Below, piece after piece: positions 10,912-21,779 of a DNA stretch of 64,000 bases. How positions within the stretch are numbered: the first letter of the stretch is position 1; each line of letters starts with the position of its first letter. The notes beneath the pieces were generated by a model. That model was not told where the DNA came from. It worked only from the letters and a program-made list of their open reading frames with translations, and searched no databases. A program made the position numbers and the translations under genes. Source of the stretch: Erodium maritimum (Eukaryota > Streptophyta > Magnoliopsida > Geraniales > Geraniaceae); assembly GCA_963921825.1 (NCBI GenBank), contig OY997588.1, positions 60,086,803 to 60,150,802 of the forward strand, read 5' to 3'.

Positions 10912-11489
10912 TTGATGATTATGCTTACGATTCAGAAAAAAATAAAAATAAACCATCAATCATTACTTCCACTGAACCACATCACTGCACATTTTCTGGG
11001 GTTAGAGTCAGTTGTTTGTAGGTGGCCTCAGAGCGGGAGAGAGAGTTGTATTAATCTAATACGCTATTTACAGGCGATAATGGGAAGGTTCATCACATGT
11101 ACAAGTACTCGTAGAGTCTTAGGATCGCTTTTTTTTAGAGAAATGATAATATTATTAATTGAAAAGCATTCTGGTGCCTGCGAGAACAGGAGACACCATA
11201 CATAATAACCAACCTATCAAAACATGAAAGACGATAGCAGAAAAAGTAAATTTTGCTCTTAGGCATAGGGGCGGTCGGAGGTGTGGGACTGCGGTAGCAT
11301 CTTGGGATACCGATACAGTATACTCCAACCATAAGAAACTGATCGAGCAGATCAGAGGATAAACGTGCAGTGGTGGACCGATTACTCCCCCAATATGTCA
11401 GCGTGCGTCGTCCTCCCTTGACTATAATGGTAGGGCTCCTGCACGCGGGATTGCTGACTCCGAAGTGGTAGAGAAGTAACCCATCAGCT
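10912..11489. other. Intergenic, no gene recognised
   Basis: Short antiparallel open frames only. A TTTTTTTAGAGAAATGATAATATTATTAATT stretch near 11130 looks like intergenic or transposon-flank sequence. Nothing could be assigned. Confidence 0.3.
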
Positions 11490-12350
11490 GTTGGTGGTAC
11501 CAATGTCACCTATACACCAGGGAGAAGGTACAGTCGACCAAACCCTCCCTGGCCCCCTCAGTACTCATTCCTGGAGGCGAGGGTGCTTGAAGCCCCCCAC
11601 CGCTGTAGGTGACGTCACATTCGACGCCGATGTCCAACCCGATCCGCTGACCCTTGACCCGGTCCCGACCATGCCCCGACTCCGTCCGAGAGGAAACCCT
11701 AGATACGACCCCCATTCTCGGCCGCCGCGTCCATGCTGGTGACGCTTCCCCCGTCACCGACTGCGGTGCCGACTCCGGCGGGATCAACACCCCGGCCTGT
11801 AGCTCCCCCTCGCCAAGCTTGCACCCAAACTCCGGTTGTACATCTCGCAAGTCCGGTGCCTTGTCCCCCACGAAAGCCCGAGATGCCAGCGGCGATCCCA
11901 CCGCTCGATCCTCCCTCTTCCCCTGTTGCCGTCCCACCCACAGACAAGGTCCGCGAGCCGGTTTGTTCCGCAGACCCCACAAATGGACCCTCGCCGTCTC
12001 TGGACGTATCAGCCGGTCACCCAATCCCTCCCCTCGGTGAGATCATAACATCGGGACCTTATGTTCCCGCCCCCATCGTTCCAGTGACCAGGGGCACCCC
12101 GAGGACTCGACCCCCAAACACATAGTCGAGATCCCTAGAACTGATCGGGAAGTTTCCATCAGAAACTCCCAAGCAGACAACGAGAAGGACGACTATGAGG
12201 AAACACAGCCTACCTCCCGTTTCGACGCCGAGAAAACACGTCTCCTCCCGCCGCACGCGGCCATTCACCGCTTCCAACCCCAACTCGCCAGAAGTAAGGC
12301 CGGCTCCATGGCTTCGGTACACGTTGGTGTGATCTCCGCTTCTATTCTTT
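11490..12350 (+). other. GC-rich proline-rich relic, possibly LINE ORF1 C-terminal region
   Basis: Frames stay open on both strands because the sequence is C-rich and codon-unbiased. The plus frame 11733-12125 reads as a proline/alanine/threonine-rich low-complexity peptide (PPSPTAVPTPAGSTPRPV). No domain is recognised. Two neighbouring blocks at 12.8-15.8 kb carry LINE ORF1 traits, so this could be the proline-rich tail of a similar ORF1. That is inference only. It drops sharply to AT-rich sequence after about 12350. Confidence 0.3.
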
Positions 12351-12839
12351 ATTCTTAGGATCGCTTTATTTTTCTCGCTTGCATTTATTTTCCCATTTTA
12401 GTCAAATATTATTTATAATGCAATTATGTGTGCCACATGATTTCAACTAGTTTTAAAACGTGTGCATCAACCTATTATAATAGCGTGCGGTGAGCGACTA
12501 CTTACATTAAATATAAAATAAATAAAGATGCTTGTTTGCCTTTCCAACTATCAACAAGTTTATGATAAAGTGGTTATAATTTTTTTTGATCAACGAGGTT
12601 TTTTTTATTATCCATCCGATTTAAAGGATGTTGCAAGAACAACCTGATTACAAGCTCAGTAAAATGAGCACTGAAAGACCTATAATGAAGGCCAATACAA
12701 AACTAAAATTAGCAAATGAGATGAAATATCCAACTATTAGGTGGAAAGAGCTGCACTAAATAGATGGAGATTTACCAAACCAATATATGGTGTTCTATGA
12801 TAAAGTTTTCGGCCTTGTCCGTCATATCCTATCGTCGTC
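12351..12839. other. AT-rich spacer, no gene seen
   Basis: Low-complexity T-rich tracts, including TTTTTTTTGATCAACGAGG near 12580, may mark LINE or other insertion boundaries. Nothing coding is supported. Confidence 0.35.
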
Positions 12840-14490
12840 TGTTATTATGCATTTCTCGACACGTGTTCCACCTCCTCACTGATCTTTGGAGATAGAGTCT
12901 CTCTTGAAACCTCGACATCGAAGGAGGCTGAAACAAACCCTAATCGGGAGAGCTTCCCATTTCCTCTTCTCTCACCGTCCACCGATATACCGTCACTACC
13001 ATCCACGGCTATCGTAGTATTTTCTCTAGGGTTCTCTACCCCGTTAGCAAATCCATGGAGAGGCCGCCCGATCAAAAACCCATCTGTTGCTTCCTCCACA
13101 AGCAAACTACCGGTCGTGGCTCTCAACGACATTCCGCCGCCACCCGTTGTTCTCAACAACAACTTGTCGTCGCCTGTTTCTCTCAACGACGTCCTACCAC
13201 CTCCATTGTCTCGGGACTCTCTTCGTGGGAAGGCACTCATGGTCGAAGCCAGTAGAGAATAATTGGAGGCGCTCATTGTCGGACTTTCGATCCCCAATAC
13301 GAAGCGAACTCATGTGATCATGTACCTACTTACTACGCCGCCGGGCATGGTTCGCCACCGTCGGACGCCCAATTCAAAGGAAGTCGGTTCTATCCTGGGG
13401 ATAATGGTATCGCCGGACTCTCTTGAGTTTAACTTGGCTAGTCTCCAAGACGAGTTTTCTTCTTGTTCGTTGGACGAACAAGAGGAATTGGACGTCCATG
13501 TATCGTACTCTCCGGTAAGCCGTCGGTACTTACACGCCAACAATTTTCCATGATGGGAAAGCTGTGGACTTCGAAGCCTACCAGAAAGGAGTTTCTACTC
13601 TGAATCAAGGCATAAGGAAGGTTCTCAGAGGGTTTGGTAATCAAGGACATAGGCCCTGGAGTCTTTGGATTCTATTTTGAGTCGGAGGAGGCTCGTACAT
13701 GGGTTCGGGGAAATGTGGCATGATTTTTTGATGGACAACCACTCCTAGTTGGAGATTTGGACCCAATGGATAAGGAACCCCCTGTTTGGGATCGGCTACA
13801 ACTATGGGTTCACGCTCACGGGCTCCCTCTATTGTTGAGGACCCGAGCGACTGAGGAAAGATTGAATCGGCTCTCGGGCTCTACGTTGTTGTCACGTGTG
13901 ACCAATGAGGTCTCTGTTGGGGAGGAGCGGTGAAGGTGAGGTTTTGGCACCTCGTGGAGCGCCCCCTACACCGACAACTACTACTGCGTTTCAGGGACTT
14001 TCCAGACCTTGTTCGAGTCTCGCTCACCTACACAAAGCTACCTTCTTTTTTCGCTTTAACTGTGGATTGATCGGACCTGTAGTCTAGGAGTGTGACCGGG
14101 AGCTGGCGGGTACCCCACAGTTCGATTCATTGACACATGAATTCCAAAAGGATTAGAGTGTCATGCCATATGCGATCGATTGGGAAAATCAGGCATCTCG
14201 GAGCTTACCACTCAGGCTGGAAAACTTGGTGGTCAGCTAGCTTTCTGGTAGACAGAAAACTGATTTTTCAGGTTTCATTCTGCCTAGGCACAGAGATAGA
14301 GATGGAGCTGGTGCTGGCCACCTCTCCTTCATGTCTATATGGCGACCCAATACCGTTTATAACGAGTATATTGTTAAAAGAATAGCGAACATCTATGTTC
14401 CATGTATGTTTTTCCTTAGTGGTCAGGGACTATTCTCCTTGATGCACTCGTTTATAGTTGAATTCTAAGTTTAATAAAATTACACCTTTT
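12840..14490 (+). pseudogene. Decayed LINE-type ORF1 (DUF4283-like plus CCHC-like) with 3' tail
   Basis: Broken plus frames around 13690-14060 read FFDGQPLLVGDLDPMDKEPP, then VWDRLQLWVHAHGLP. Further on come RVSLTYTKLPSFFRF and NCGLIG with a following EC. This order matches the DUF4283 gag-like domain and zf-CCHC_4-type knuckle of plant LINE ORF1 proteins. Several stops and frameshifts break it. After the ORF a sequence ending GTTTAATAAAATTACACC near 14470 resembles a LINE 3' end. There is no ORF2. Identification rests on motif recall and is moderate. Confidence 0.45.
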
Positions 14491-14640
14491 AGTCAAAATA
14501 TAAAATAAAACAGTCCGATTGAACAATATTATATATTATTTAGGGATTAATTTAGTTGAGGATTATTTTCATATGTCAAACTAATGTTTATATCTTAGAA
14601 AATTCATAGTAATAAAGTTTAATTCCTAAAAAAATTCTGT
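14491..14640. other. AT-rich spacer between two ORF1-like relics
   Basis: No coding sequence is seen. It is strongly AT-rich compared with the GC-rich blocks on either side. Confidence 0.4.
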
Positions 14641-14641
14641 T

Positions 14642-15790
14642 ATGGTTTTGAGAGCTCTACCGTCGTACGCAATTATAGTTATGGCTATGGCAATTGCTAT
14701 GGCTTATGTCATGGTTCTTCTTCTCTTCTATATCCACCATCTCCTCTTCACATTCCTTTTGGACCCTGCGAGAATTTTTTTTGTTAGGGTTCCTCTCGAG
14801 CCGTCCCTAGCCACCGTGCCGCTCGCTATGGTTTTCCTTGTCCCTACCGTCGACGTGACCCTTTCCGTGCCTCCCTTTGTGCATGGTGCTACTGTGACTG
14901 TCGATGCTGGCCCCCTCTTGTGGTCTTGTCCCTCACAGACCGTGTCTGGTGTGGAGGATAAGACCCACCGCTGGAGGACGACCACACCACAGGTTCATCC
15001 TCCTTCTCTCTCTCCACCGATGATGATGTCGGTCGTGGCTTTCGGCCTCTCAGGACAATTTCCACTCCCTCCGATCGTGGAATCGAGGCGGGGATGTTTT
15101 TTGCGGCGGCCCTATGTTACTTCCTCACCAAGCAACGACTTCGTCCCTCTTCCTCCGAACCCTAAATCGCTGAATTCACAGGCGTACCTTGACCTTGCTC
15201 TGGTTCCTATTCTGGGCGGTTCGATGACTAAGGTTGCGTCTTCGCCAGGGCCTCCGAGGGTTCGACGGGCCACGCCTCCCCACCTTCTCTCGCATCCGGC
15301 TTCTCTTCGGACTCTAGGTACGGGGGTGGTTAAGGACGTGGTTGTGTGCTCGGCTTCCTTCATCGTCACCATGGTGTCGTTTCGGGGACAACATTCGATC
15401 CTTGGAGATGGCACTAGAGCACTCAAGAGGTCAGCAGTTGGAGCTCATCGTGATGAGCAGGTCAGGGCGGGGAAGCGGCCCCACCAAGAGGAATGAGAGG
15501 CTGGATGAGGACCGGGGACTGGCCTTGGGAGGGGTCCCATGAAGATGCTTTGCCTCCCACCATCACCGCTGTTGAAATCTCTAATTTTCGGCACCCCTTC
15601 CCCCTTTTCATATTTTGTCCTTGCCTATATGGCTTTTAAATACTGCCTGTGATGGTTCTAGTGAAAAAAAGGTTCAGTGAGCCATTGTTCTTTCTGTCTG
15701 ACTTTAGTGGTCCGGGAGCATGTTTCCTGGCGTACATCGATGTTCTGATATAAATATTTATAAAATTGCAACTTTCGCTTAAAAAATGTT
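14642..15790 (+). pseudogene. Second ORF1-like GC-rich relic with LINE-like 3' sequence
   Basis: An uninterrupted 284-codon plus frame starts with ATG at 14642. Its N-terminal hydrophobic stretch is an artefact-like run from a TATGGCTATGGC repeat. No domain is recognised in this frame. In an overlapping frame, the end at about 15400-15542 reads SGRGSGPTKRNERLDEDRG and then LALGGVP before a stop. This resembles the basic/acidic C-terminus of plant LINE ORF1 proteins. ATGAAGATGCTTTGC follows immediately, which would fit a truncated ORF2 start. The tail to 15790 is non-coding. I favour a LINE derivative over a host gene. Confidence 0.35.
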
Positions 15791-16174
15791 TATTTTTTAG
15801 AGTTATAATAAGAACATCTTCAGTTGATCAATTTACTGATTAATTGAAAGTCCGGAGAAATTGGTAGTAAAAGGTATGATTTTTTTATGTTAAATATTTT
15901 AATTTATATAAATTTTGGGTTAATTTAACAATTAATTTTGTGTTGTTAAAATAAAAATGTATTTTTCAGGGGTAAATATTTGGTTAAGTAGCATATAGTT
16001 GTTGACATCGGTGGATAGTGTCGTCGGTAACGTAATCGACGCTCCTATTAACCAATACCTATCCGCTACCGATACACCAGTTATCCGTCATCATTTCGTC
16101 TCGTCAACACCTATCCATCACCGATCCATCAACGACCGAAGATACTCTAAGAACAGAACCAACCAACCAACCAC
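15791..16174. promoter_or_regulatory. Upstream region of the ARM-repeat gene
   Basis: AT-rich to 15990, then a segment with repeated CCGATACACC/CACCGATCCATC/ACCTATCC phrases at 16025-16140, just upstream of the presumed transcript. A convincing TATA box at the expected distance was not found. Extent and function are inferred from position only. Confidence 0.3.
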
Positions 16175-16335
16175 ATGAGCTCGCTTCACCCTGTCCGGTT
16201 CAGTGGTCATCATTTGCAGTCAATCAGTGCGCCTTCCTCAAACAGCAAGGTACCCTCAACCGTCATTTTTATTCTACTCTCTGTTTCATCCATTTCAATC
16301 CATAACACTCCCTGTTTCTCTTCCCTTAAATCTTC

Positions 16336-16395
16336 TTCACTTCATTACACAAAAATCGAATCTTTTTCACTTCATTACACAAAAATCCAATCTTG
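16336..16395 (+). repeat. 30-bp tandem duplication in the ARM gene 5' leader
   Basis: TTCACTTCATTACACAAAAA followed by TCGAATCTTT or TCCAATCTTG occurs at 16336 and again at 16366. It lies about 115-175 bp upstream of the start codon and is likely in the 5' UTR. Confidence 0.85.
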
Positions 16396-16510
16396 TTCTC
16401 GTTTCCGGGTTTCTATTTAAAAACCCATCAAATTCCACAACCATATTCGCTTCTGTTTGTTTCTGCTTGTCTTGTTGCTGATTTGATCGGAGGTTCTTCA
16501 ATTTCCCTTG

Positions 16511-17932
16511 ATGGATCATTTGGGTTCTCATGAAATTCAACAAAATTCTGCTTGTACCCCAAATTGGGAAGAAGCGCTTAATCAGTATGAGAAAACTATT
16601 GCTTCTGGAACCGAGAGTGTGAGAATTATAGCAACAATTAAGCTAGCCCAGCTCTCAAAACTAGCCCCTGAACCCGTACTAGCCAGGGCCATACCTATCC
16701 TTGGAGCACTAATTGGGGATGATTCTCATAGGTTGGTCCAACTCCAAGAAGCTGTTGTTTATTGCTTAGAGTGTATTGCTTGTCATGGTGATGGCCAATT
16801 GGCTGTAGAGATAGGCCGGTCGGGTATCTTACACTCTATGCTGAGGCTGTTGTCTCATTCTGATGATGGGTTTCAAAGGGCTTTGGTGAAATGTCATAGG
16901 AACCTAGTTACCTTTGGCAATTCTAATAGGGTACTTATGGCTAGAAATGGAGGTTTGGAGCTTATTGTTCATCTGTTGGGTACTTGCACCGATGATACTA
17001 GACTGTACTTGTTTGAGATTTTGAGTGCATTGACCTTGTTAAGAGAAGTTAGGAGGGCCCTCACTGGTATGGGAGGTCTTCCTCTTCTTGTTGAAGCTGC
17101 TGGGCGTGGTTCCATGGTCTCCAGAGAGAGAGCATGCCAGGCAATCGGGTTGCTTGCAGTGACCAGGCAAGCAAGGCGCATGTTTGTTGAACTAGGTGCA
17201 ATCCCGATCCTCGTTGAGTTGTTTCGGCATGGTGATGCTAAGACTAAACTGGTAGCTGGAAATTCCCTTGGTGTGCTATCGGCTCACATTGATTACATCA
17301 GACCCGTTGCACAAGCTGGGGCAATCCCGTTATATGCTGAGCTTCTCGAGGGGCATGACCCGATGGGTAAGGAGATTGCAGAAGACGCTTTCTGTGTCTT
17401 GGCTGTTGCTGAAGTGAATGCAATCATGATTTCTGAAAACTTGGTCCGGATACTTAGGGAAGGTGATGATGAAGCAAAGGCCGCTGCTGCTGATGTTTTG
17501 TGGGATATCTCGCGTTACAAGCACTCAGTCTCGGTTGTTCAAAACTCTGGGGTGATTCCAATTCTGGTTCGTCTTCTGACAGATAGGAATGATGAAGCAC
17601 TTAGTCTCAGGGAGAAAGTATGTGGGGCTATTGCTCAATTGAGTTACAATAAGCTGGATCGAGAAGCACTTGCTGATGCTGGGGCAGTTCCTATTCTCAT
17701 CGAATTGCTGCGCCATGAATCTGATGAGCTGAGGGATAATGCTGCTGAGGCTCTCGTTAATTTTTCCGATGATCCTGTGCAGCGTGGAAGAGTGGCAGAC
17801 ATTGTTGATGCTCCTTCTTTTCTAAGTATGCAGAATAGGCTGATTAGGCTTCGTGCATCTGACGAACACATGGCTAGATCAATGAGACGGATGAGCGTTC
17901 AACAGCTTACTTGGGATCCTGAACTTGGCTGA
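16511..17932 (+). CDS. Armadillo (ARM) repeat protein, single exon
   Basis: An intronless frame of 473 residues from ATG at 16511 (MDHLGSHEIQ) to TGA at 17930-17932. The codon before this ATG is TTG, so 16511 is the first Met; an in-frame upstream ATG was not seen. Tandem ARM-type repeats run from about residue 60 to 430. The clearest have the motif G-x-I/V-P-x-L-V-x-L-L: residues 187-200, 229-239 (GAIPILVELF), 270-280 (GAIPLYAELL), 347-357 (GVIPILVRLL) and 391-401 (GAVPILIELL), each followed by helices with A-x-x-A-L/I-x-N/L-L. A short basic C-terminus ends in LTWDPELG. There is no U-box, F-box or signal peptide, so it is likely a cytosolic or nuclear scaffold. ARM solenoids bind partner proteins; the partner here is unknown. 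No lesions were found, and it looks like a functional host gene. Confidence 0.9.
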   Translation: MDHLGSHEIQQNSACTPNWEEALNQYEKTIASGTESVRIIATIKLAQLSKLAPEPVLARAIPILGALIGDDSHRLVQLQEAVVYCLECIACHGDGQLAVEIGRSGILHSMLRLLSHSDDGFQRALVKCHRNLVTFGNSNRVLMARNGGLELIVHLLGTCTDDTRLYLFEILSALTLLREVRRALTGMGGLPLLVEAAGRGSMVSRERACQAIGLLAVTRQARRMFVELGAIPILVELFRHGDAKTKLVAGNSLGVLSAHIDYIRPVAQAGAIPLYAELLEGHDPMGKEIAEDAFCVLAVAEVNAIMISENLVRILREGDDEAKAAAADVLWDISRYKHSVSVVQNSGVIPILVRLLTDRNDEALSLREKVCGAIAQLSYNKLDREALADAGAVPILIELLRHESDELRDNAAEALVNFSDDPVQRGRVADIVDAPSFLSMQNRLIRLRASDEHMARSMRRMSVQQLTWDPELG

Positions 17933-18124
17933 TATTTTCACTGGTACTTCTTTAATCTCTGAACTCGCGAGCTGTACATGGGTTCTTTTCGTTCTGTTCA
18001 TTTTAATTATTTTCATTGAGCTTTACATTGGCAAAAAATGTAAACTAAGCTAGTGGCTATCTCAAATATTGACATGATTTTGGAATGCTTGGAAATTTGT
18101 TTCCAATTTTCCAGTTACTTTTAA
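17933..18124 (+). other. 3' flank of the ARM gene
   Basis: AT-rich sequence with TTTTAATTATTTT and AAAAAATGTAAAC phrases that could serve as polyadenylation context. No clean AATAAA was seen. Confidence 0.3.
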
Positions 18125-18535
18125 GGGGTAATTGCAAAAATCGTATCCTTAGGTATTCATTTTTTGCAACTTGTAGCCCTCTCTTTGATAAATGCAAAAA
18201 GGTACCCTAAACTTGTCTTTTTGTTGTAATTTGTATAGAAATGAGGATTTTAATCTATATTTAAAAAATTACCACTAAAAACAAAAAACAAAAAATCCAA
18301 ATTTTCATGTATTAATTTCCTTCCTCTTTGTGCCGTGCCAAGAATAAGAAATTTAAGGGATATGAAAAGTTAACTTTTTGTTCTTTAATGTTAATTTTTC
18401 AAGGGTAAAATCGTCATTTTTATACAAATTTATATAAAGTGCAACAAAAAGACGAGTTCTTGACACTTTTTTTTGTAATTATCAAAGACGGGGGTTATAA
18501 ATTGAAAAAACTGAATAAGTCATTGTACTTTTAAC
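18125..18535. mobile_element. MITE-like inverted-repeat element
   Basis: The left arm (GGGGTAATTGCAAAAATCG, TCTCTTTGATAAATGC, CTTGTCTTTTTGTTG, TATAGAAATGAGGATTTT) is mirrored by the right arm in reverse complement (TCTTTGATAATTACAAAAA, CTCGTCTTTTTGTTGC, TATAAAAATGACGATTTT). Arms are roughly 140 bp and imperfect. No coding capacity. It lies in the 185-bp-plus gap between the two host genes' 3' ends. A target duplication is not clear. Confidence 0.65.
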
Positions 18536-18720
18536 TTTGTTGCAAACAATCTTCAAATGTTTGGCTTATTCCTCGGTTGCACATCCTCTTTGGTGCTGGC
18601 AAGTTTTATTTCTACGGTTGAGTGTTTGGATTTTACTTCGTAATAAAGTTGATAAGCTTATTCTATTCCTGGTGAGCACAATCTTAGAAGTCTTGGACCA
18701 TTCTGATATCGTATAGTAGC

Positions 18721-20049
18721 TTATACAAACATTTTTTTGATGTAGTAGTAGTAGAGGACGAAGAAACCTAGTACAGAAGAAACATGAAAAAACAACACAA
18801 ACCTAGGAACATCCCTTTTCACATGTAGTTTTCTTCCCTTTATTGTAACCGGACTCTCTGTGTAGTTGAACACCTCTACCCTCCAACTCCACCTCGAAAG
18901 ACCTGGTATGCAAAGAGCTTTTGTTCTTTGATTACAAGGATCATATAAAATCAACTTGGAATCATAGTTCACATATAAGATCTCACTGTTGTTCCCTACC
19001 CCGACCACCCTCCTTGCACTTTCAGAGGGTTGGATTCTCGAAAGCTTAGACCACGACTCTCTAACCCCATACTTTTTCATTACCCATATCTCCAAACTCG
19101 TCCCCTCAGAGGAACAAACAACCATGGAAAGCCTTTGTTTTGAAACAAAAAGGCTCACGTGATAGGCGCGCCAATCACTTTCCCTCATTTTGTCGCAAAA
19201 ATCAGGCAACATTATGGTCCTGAAAACTTCCTTGTGTAGGTCAAATCCCATGATGAACTTGATAGTATCGGTATCATGTTCTTGTACTGTGATTGCTTTC
19301 CAATGAAGCACACCATTAAGTGATTCCTTGCAGACGTTACCAACAACAACTCCTCCATTGATGCCGTCAAGCTGCCTCCAAGAATTGCTGTCCAATGAGT
19401 AGAGTTGAGGTTTTGAGCATATGTTGATGGTTCTTGAGTCTTGAAAAAACCTTTGCATTCTTATTATCTTGTAATCGTTAGTTTCGGGACTGTGACCGAA
19501 CCCATGAACCACATCTTCATGGTTGCAACATTCTGGAACCGGCGGTTCTGGCAACTTCTTGACTTCTCTAGTTGCAGGATTGAATAGGTGAATACGGTTG
19601 CTACCCGGAGAAGAATAGGTTAAGCATAACACACCGTCACACGATCCTACGATCTTTAGAAACTTATCAGTGGGCACGAACGGAACTGTCATGTTATTGA
19701 AAACGTCGTGTGTTTCGTGTGAAAGTAGAGAAATGACTTTTCTCCTTGTAATGTGCTTGATGATTCCTTGCTTTCGAATGACGAGCAGGTTGCCATTTTT
19801 GTTGAATTCGGATCTTCTGACATGAAGGGCCGTGAAAGTAGGGTCTCCGATGATATTGCACCACGATTTGTCCACGCTTTGAAAACGGACGAGCGATTTT
19901 ACAGGTAATCTTGAAAGTATATCAGTTAGGACATCTTCATTCACAAGTACAGTTCTCTCTTTAGTTTCTGGTATCCATGGATTGCTTTGTGAATCCCTCA
20001 TGATTGATTCACCAGATTCTTCAAATTTTTCCCTTTGGATATGTATCAT
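18721..20049 (-). CDS. F-box protein with FBA-type (F-box associated) domain
   Basis: 442 codons, uninterrupted, from ATG at 20047-20049 to TAA at 18721-18723. The F-box is at about residues 36-75 (VNEDVLTDILSRLPVKSLVR, then WCNIIGDPTF). An FBA-type propeller region spans about 130-400: GSCDGVLCLTY, LFNPATREVKKLPEP, GFGHSPETNDYKIIR, VYSLDSNSW-like YSLDSNSWRQL, LNGVLHWKA, GFDLHKEVFRTIMLP. By family knowledge such proteins are substrate receptors of SCF (Skp1-cullin-F-box) ubiquitin ligases; the substrate cannot be inferred. The last ~25 residues (FVLFFHVSSVLGFFVLYYYY) are unusually hydrophobic and may be a read-through extension or membrane tail. A second Met at residue 17 is a possible alternative start. 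Related proteins are often annotated F-box/kelch-repeat, At3g06240-like. Confidence 0.9.
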   Translation of the reverse strand: MIHIQREKFEESGESIMRDSQSNPWIPETKERTVLVNEDVLTDILSRLPVKSLVRFQSVDKSWCNIIGDPTFTALHVRRSEFNKNGNLLVIRKQGIIKHITRRKVISLLSHETHDVFNNMTVPFVPTDKFLKIVGSCDGVLCLTYSSPGSNRIHLFNPATREVKKLPEPPVPECCNHEDVVHGFGHSPETNDYKIIRMQRFFQDSRTINICSKPQLYSLDSNSWRQLDGINGGVVVGNVCKESLNGVLHWKAITVQEHDTDTIKFIMGFDLHKEVFRTIMLPDFCDKMRESDWRAYHVSLFVSKQRLSMVVCSSEGTSLEIWVMKKYGVRESWSKLSRIQPSESARRVVGVGNNSEILYVNYDSKLILYDPCNQRTKALCIPGLSRWSWRVEVFNYTESPVTIKGRKLHVKRDVPRFVLFFHVSSVLGFFVLYYYYIKKMFV

Positions 20050-20504
20050 CTTGTTGAAAGTAGGGTCTGAATTACATTAGATGTTTGTTAAAAAATCCGG
20101 GGTATTTCTTTTTCTTTTATAGGTTGTCAATGTGTGCCTGTCCTGATTTAGGTTTTGCCTGTTGCATCTCTTTTTTTAAGTCGATTTGCTGTCACTTTTA
20201 GCCGAAAAATTAAGAGAAATAAAAGGTTGGAAGAATGTTAGACAAGACAGCAAAAACTTCCTCAGGAAAATAAGTACCATTCTTCATTTGGAGAGCTAAA
20301 AAAAGCATCACAAGTATAGTAGATCAATATATCCTCAGCCAACTGGTTTGCATTATCATTTGATCTGTTAGTTAGATCATCTACAGTTTGAGGATGCTGA
20401 ATTTTGATGGTTAAGTTTTGTATGCCCACAGTGAACGGATGCCTAGACGGGAAAACCAGTAACCGAAACAAAGATGACTAAATTTACCAAGGCATGTAAT
20501 TTGT
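20050..20504 (-). promoter_or_regulatory. Upstream region of the F-box gene
   Basis: Intergenic sequence 5' of the F-box start. No confident TATA box or conserved element was identified. The MITE at 20505 bounds it. Confidence 0.3.
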
Positions 20505-20840
20505 AGGGTTATTGTCAAAATGTGCACTAAAGTTTTGTCCACGCTTTTAGGGTGCACTGGTTTTGTCCACCGACTTCCTCAGAAAAACGTAGCAGGTTAA
20601 TTGTCAAAAACTACCCCAAAGTATTGCCCGCACACAACTTTAGAATGCATTATGTATTGCCCACAAATCTATTGAATCCGTGAAGAACTGTACATACCAT
20701 TCATTTTGAACATCCCTGTTACGTTTTTCTGACGGAAGTTGATGGACAAAACTTTAGTACACCCTAAAAGTGTGGACAAAACTTTAGGTGTGTATTTGTT
20801 TGAGGACAAAACTCGTATGTACTATTTGACAATTAACCCT
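20505..20840. mobile_element. MITE with AGGGTTAWTTGTCAAA termini
   Basis: The left end AGGGTTATTGTCAAAA mirrors the right end TTTGACAATTAACCCT. Internal arms also pair (CTAAAGTTTTGTCCACGCTTTTAGGGTG with its reverse complement near 20745-20775). The 336-bp body has no gene. The direct repeat AATTTGT flanks it (20498-20504 and 20841-20847), giving a 7-8 bp target duplication with one ambiguous base. This is consistent with an hAT-like or Mutator-like MITE; the superfamily is not settled. Confidence 0.8.
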
Positions 20841-21031
20841 AATTTGTATCTAACCCTTAAAGCGGGTCTATTTCTTCAAAGTGACTTATGTATGCACTCA
20901 AATCATCATCAACTGTGTATAAAAAAAAATCTTCCTTATTTCAAGACCTACACGTTTAAGGCATTTTGGAGGTTAACTGAAATTTATCTATTTTATTATA
21001 TCTAATTGTTTTACTTTTTGTTTGTATCATA
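20841..21031. other. Spacer between MITE and candidate Helitron
   Basis: AT-rich. It includes the MITE's right target duplicate at 20841-20847. No coding content is seen. Confidence 0.4.
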
Positions 21032-21779
21032 CTAGGTGGTTGCGCGGTGCTTGGTATGAGAGCTCCTAATAGATTAAAAACAACAAACGATCTAAACACA
21101 GTCGTAAATTTAAAGTGCAAAGGAACAATTACAACAAAATAATATCGACGATCAATAATCATTTATAAATAGGCAGGAAAATACAAAATATCAATGGGTT
21201 GAGCACCGAATAAATGAGTAACAATAGGCATCTAAAACAAGTAATATAGAATAAGTAAGAAACGTTAGGAGAAAAATAAATAAAATAAGGCTCTAAACAA
21301 TTTACAGAAAAATAATAATTGTTTATCAAATATTGTTTGTAATAATTCATAAACATGGCTGTAATAGTTTTGTATTCGTTAAATCTTACAATTGATAAGT
21401 ATAAGTTTCAACATAAATTTCAATCACATAAAATGGAGGTTTCAACCAATCAATGATATTTATTATAACGGAAACATTTTTTGTGCATAAAAAAAGTTTT
21501 TGGGTTATTTCTTTTCATCTTCGAAGAACTCGCTTGTTCAATACTGAACCCTCCACCCCACCTTCTGAATAGTTTGCGGAAAAGTCTTGCCATCTCCATC
21601 TACAGGTCGCATCCTTTCGACCATCTCAACGGCTTAGCACATTTGGTCGTCTTCATTCACATTTAATGAAGATGAAAAGAGGTATAAACAGTGGGTTACC
21701 CTCAATGTTGTAACATCTGAAGATTTGCCCATAGAACTCCAATCTAATTATCAATCGCAACAATTTAGTTTGGACCATT

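Noticed and set aside
11506..12024. Overlapping long frames on both strands
   Set aside because: C/G-rich composition keeps all frames open; no domain, start context or codon pattern supports a gene.
14642..15496. 284-codon frame as a membrane protein gene
   Set aside because: The hydrophobic start comes from a TATGGC simple repeat. Other frames of the same stretch carry ORF1-like endings, so a host membrane protein is unlikely.
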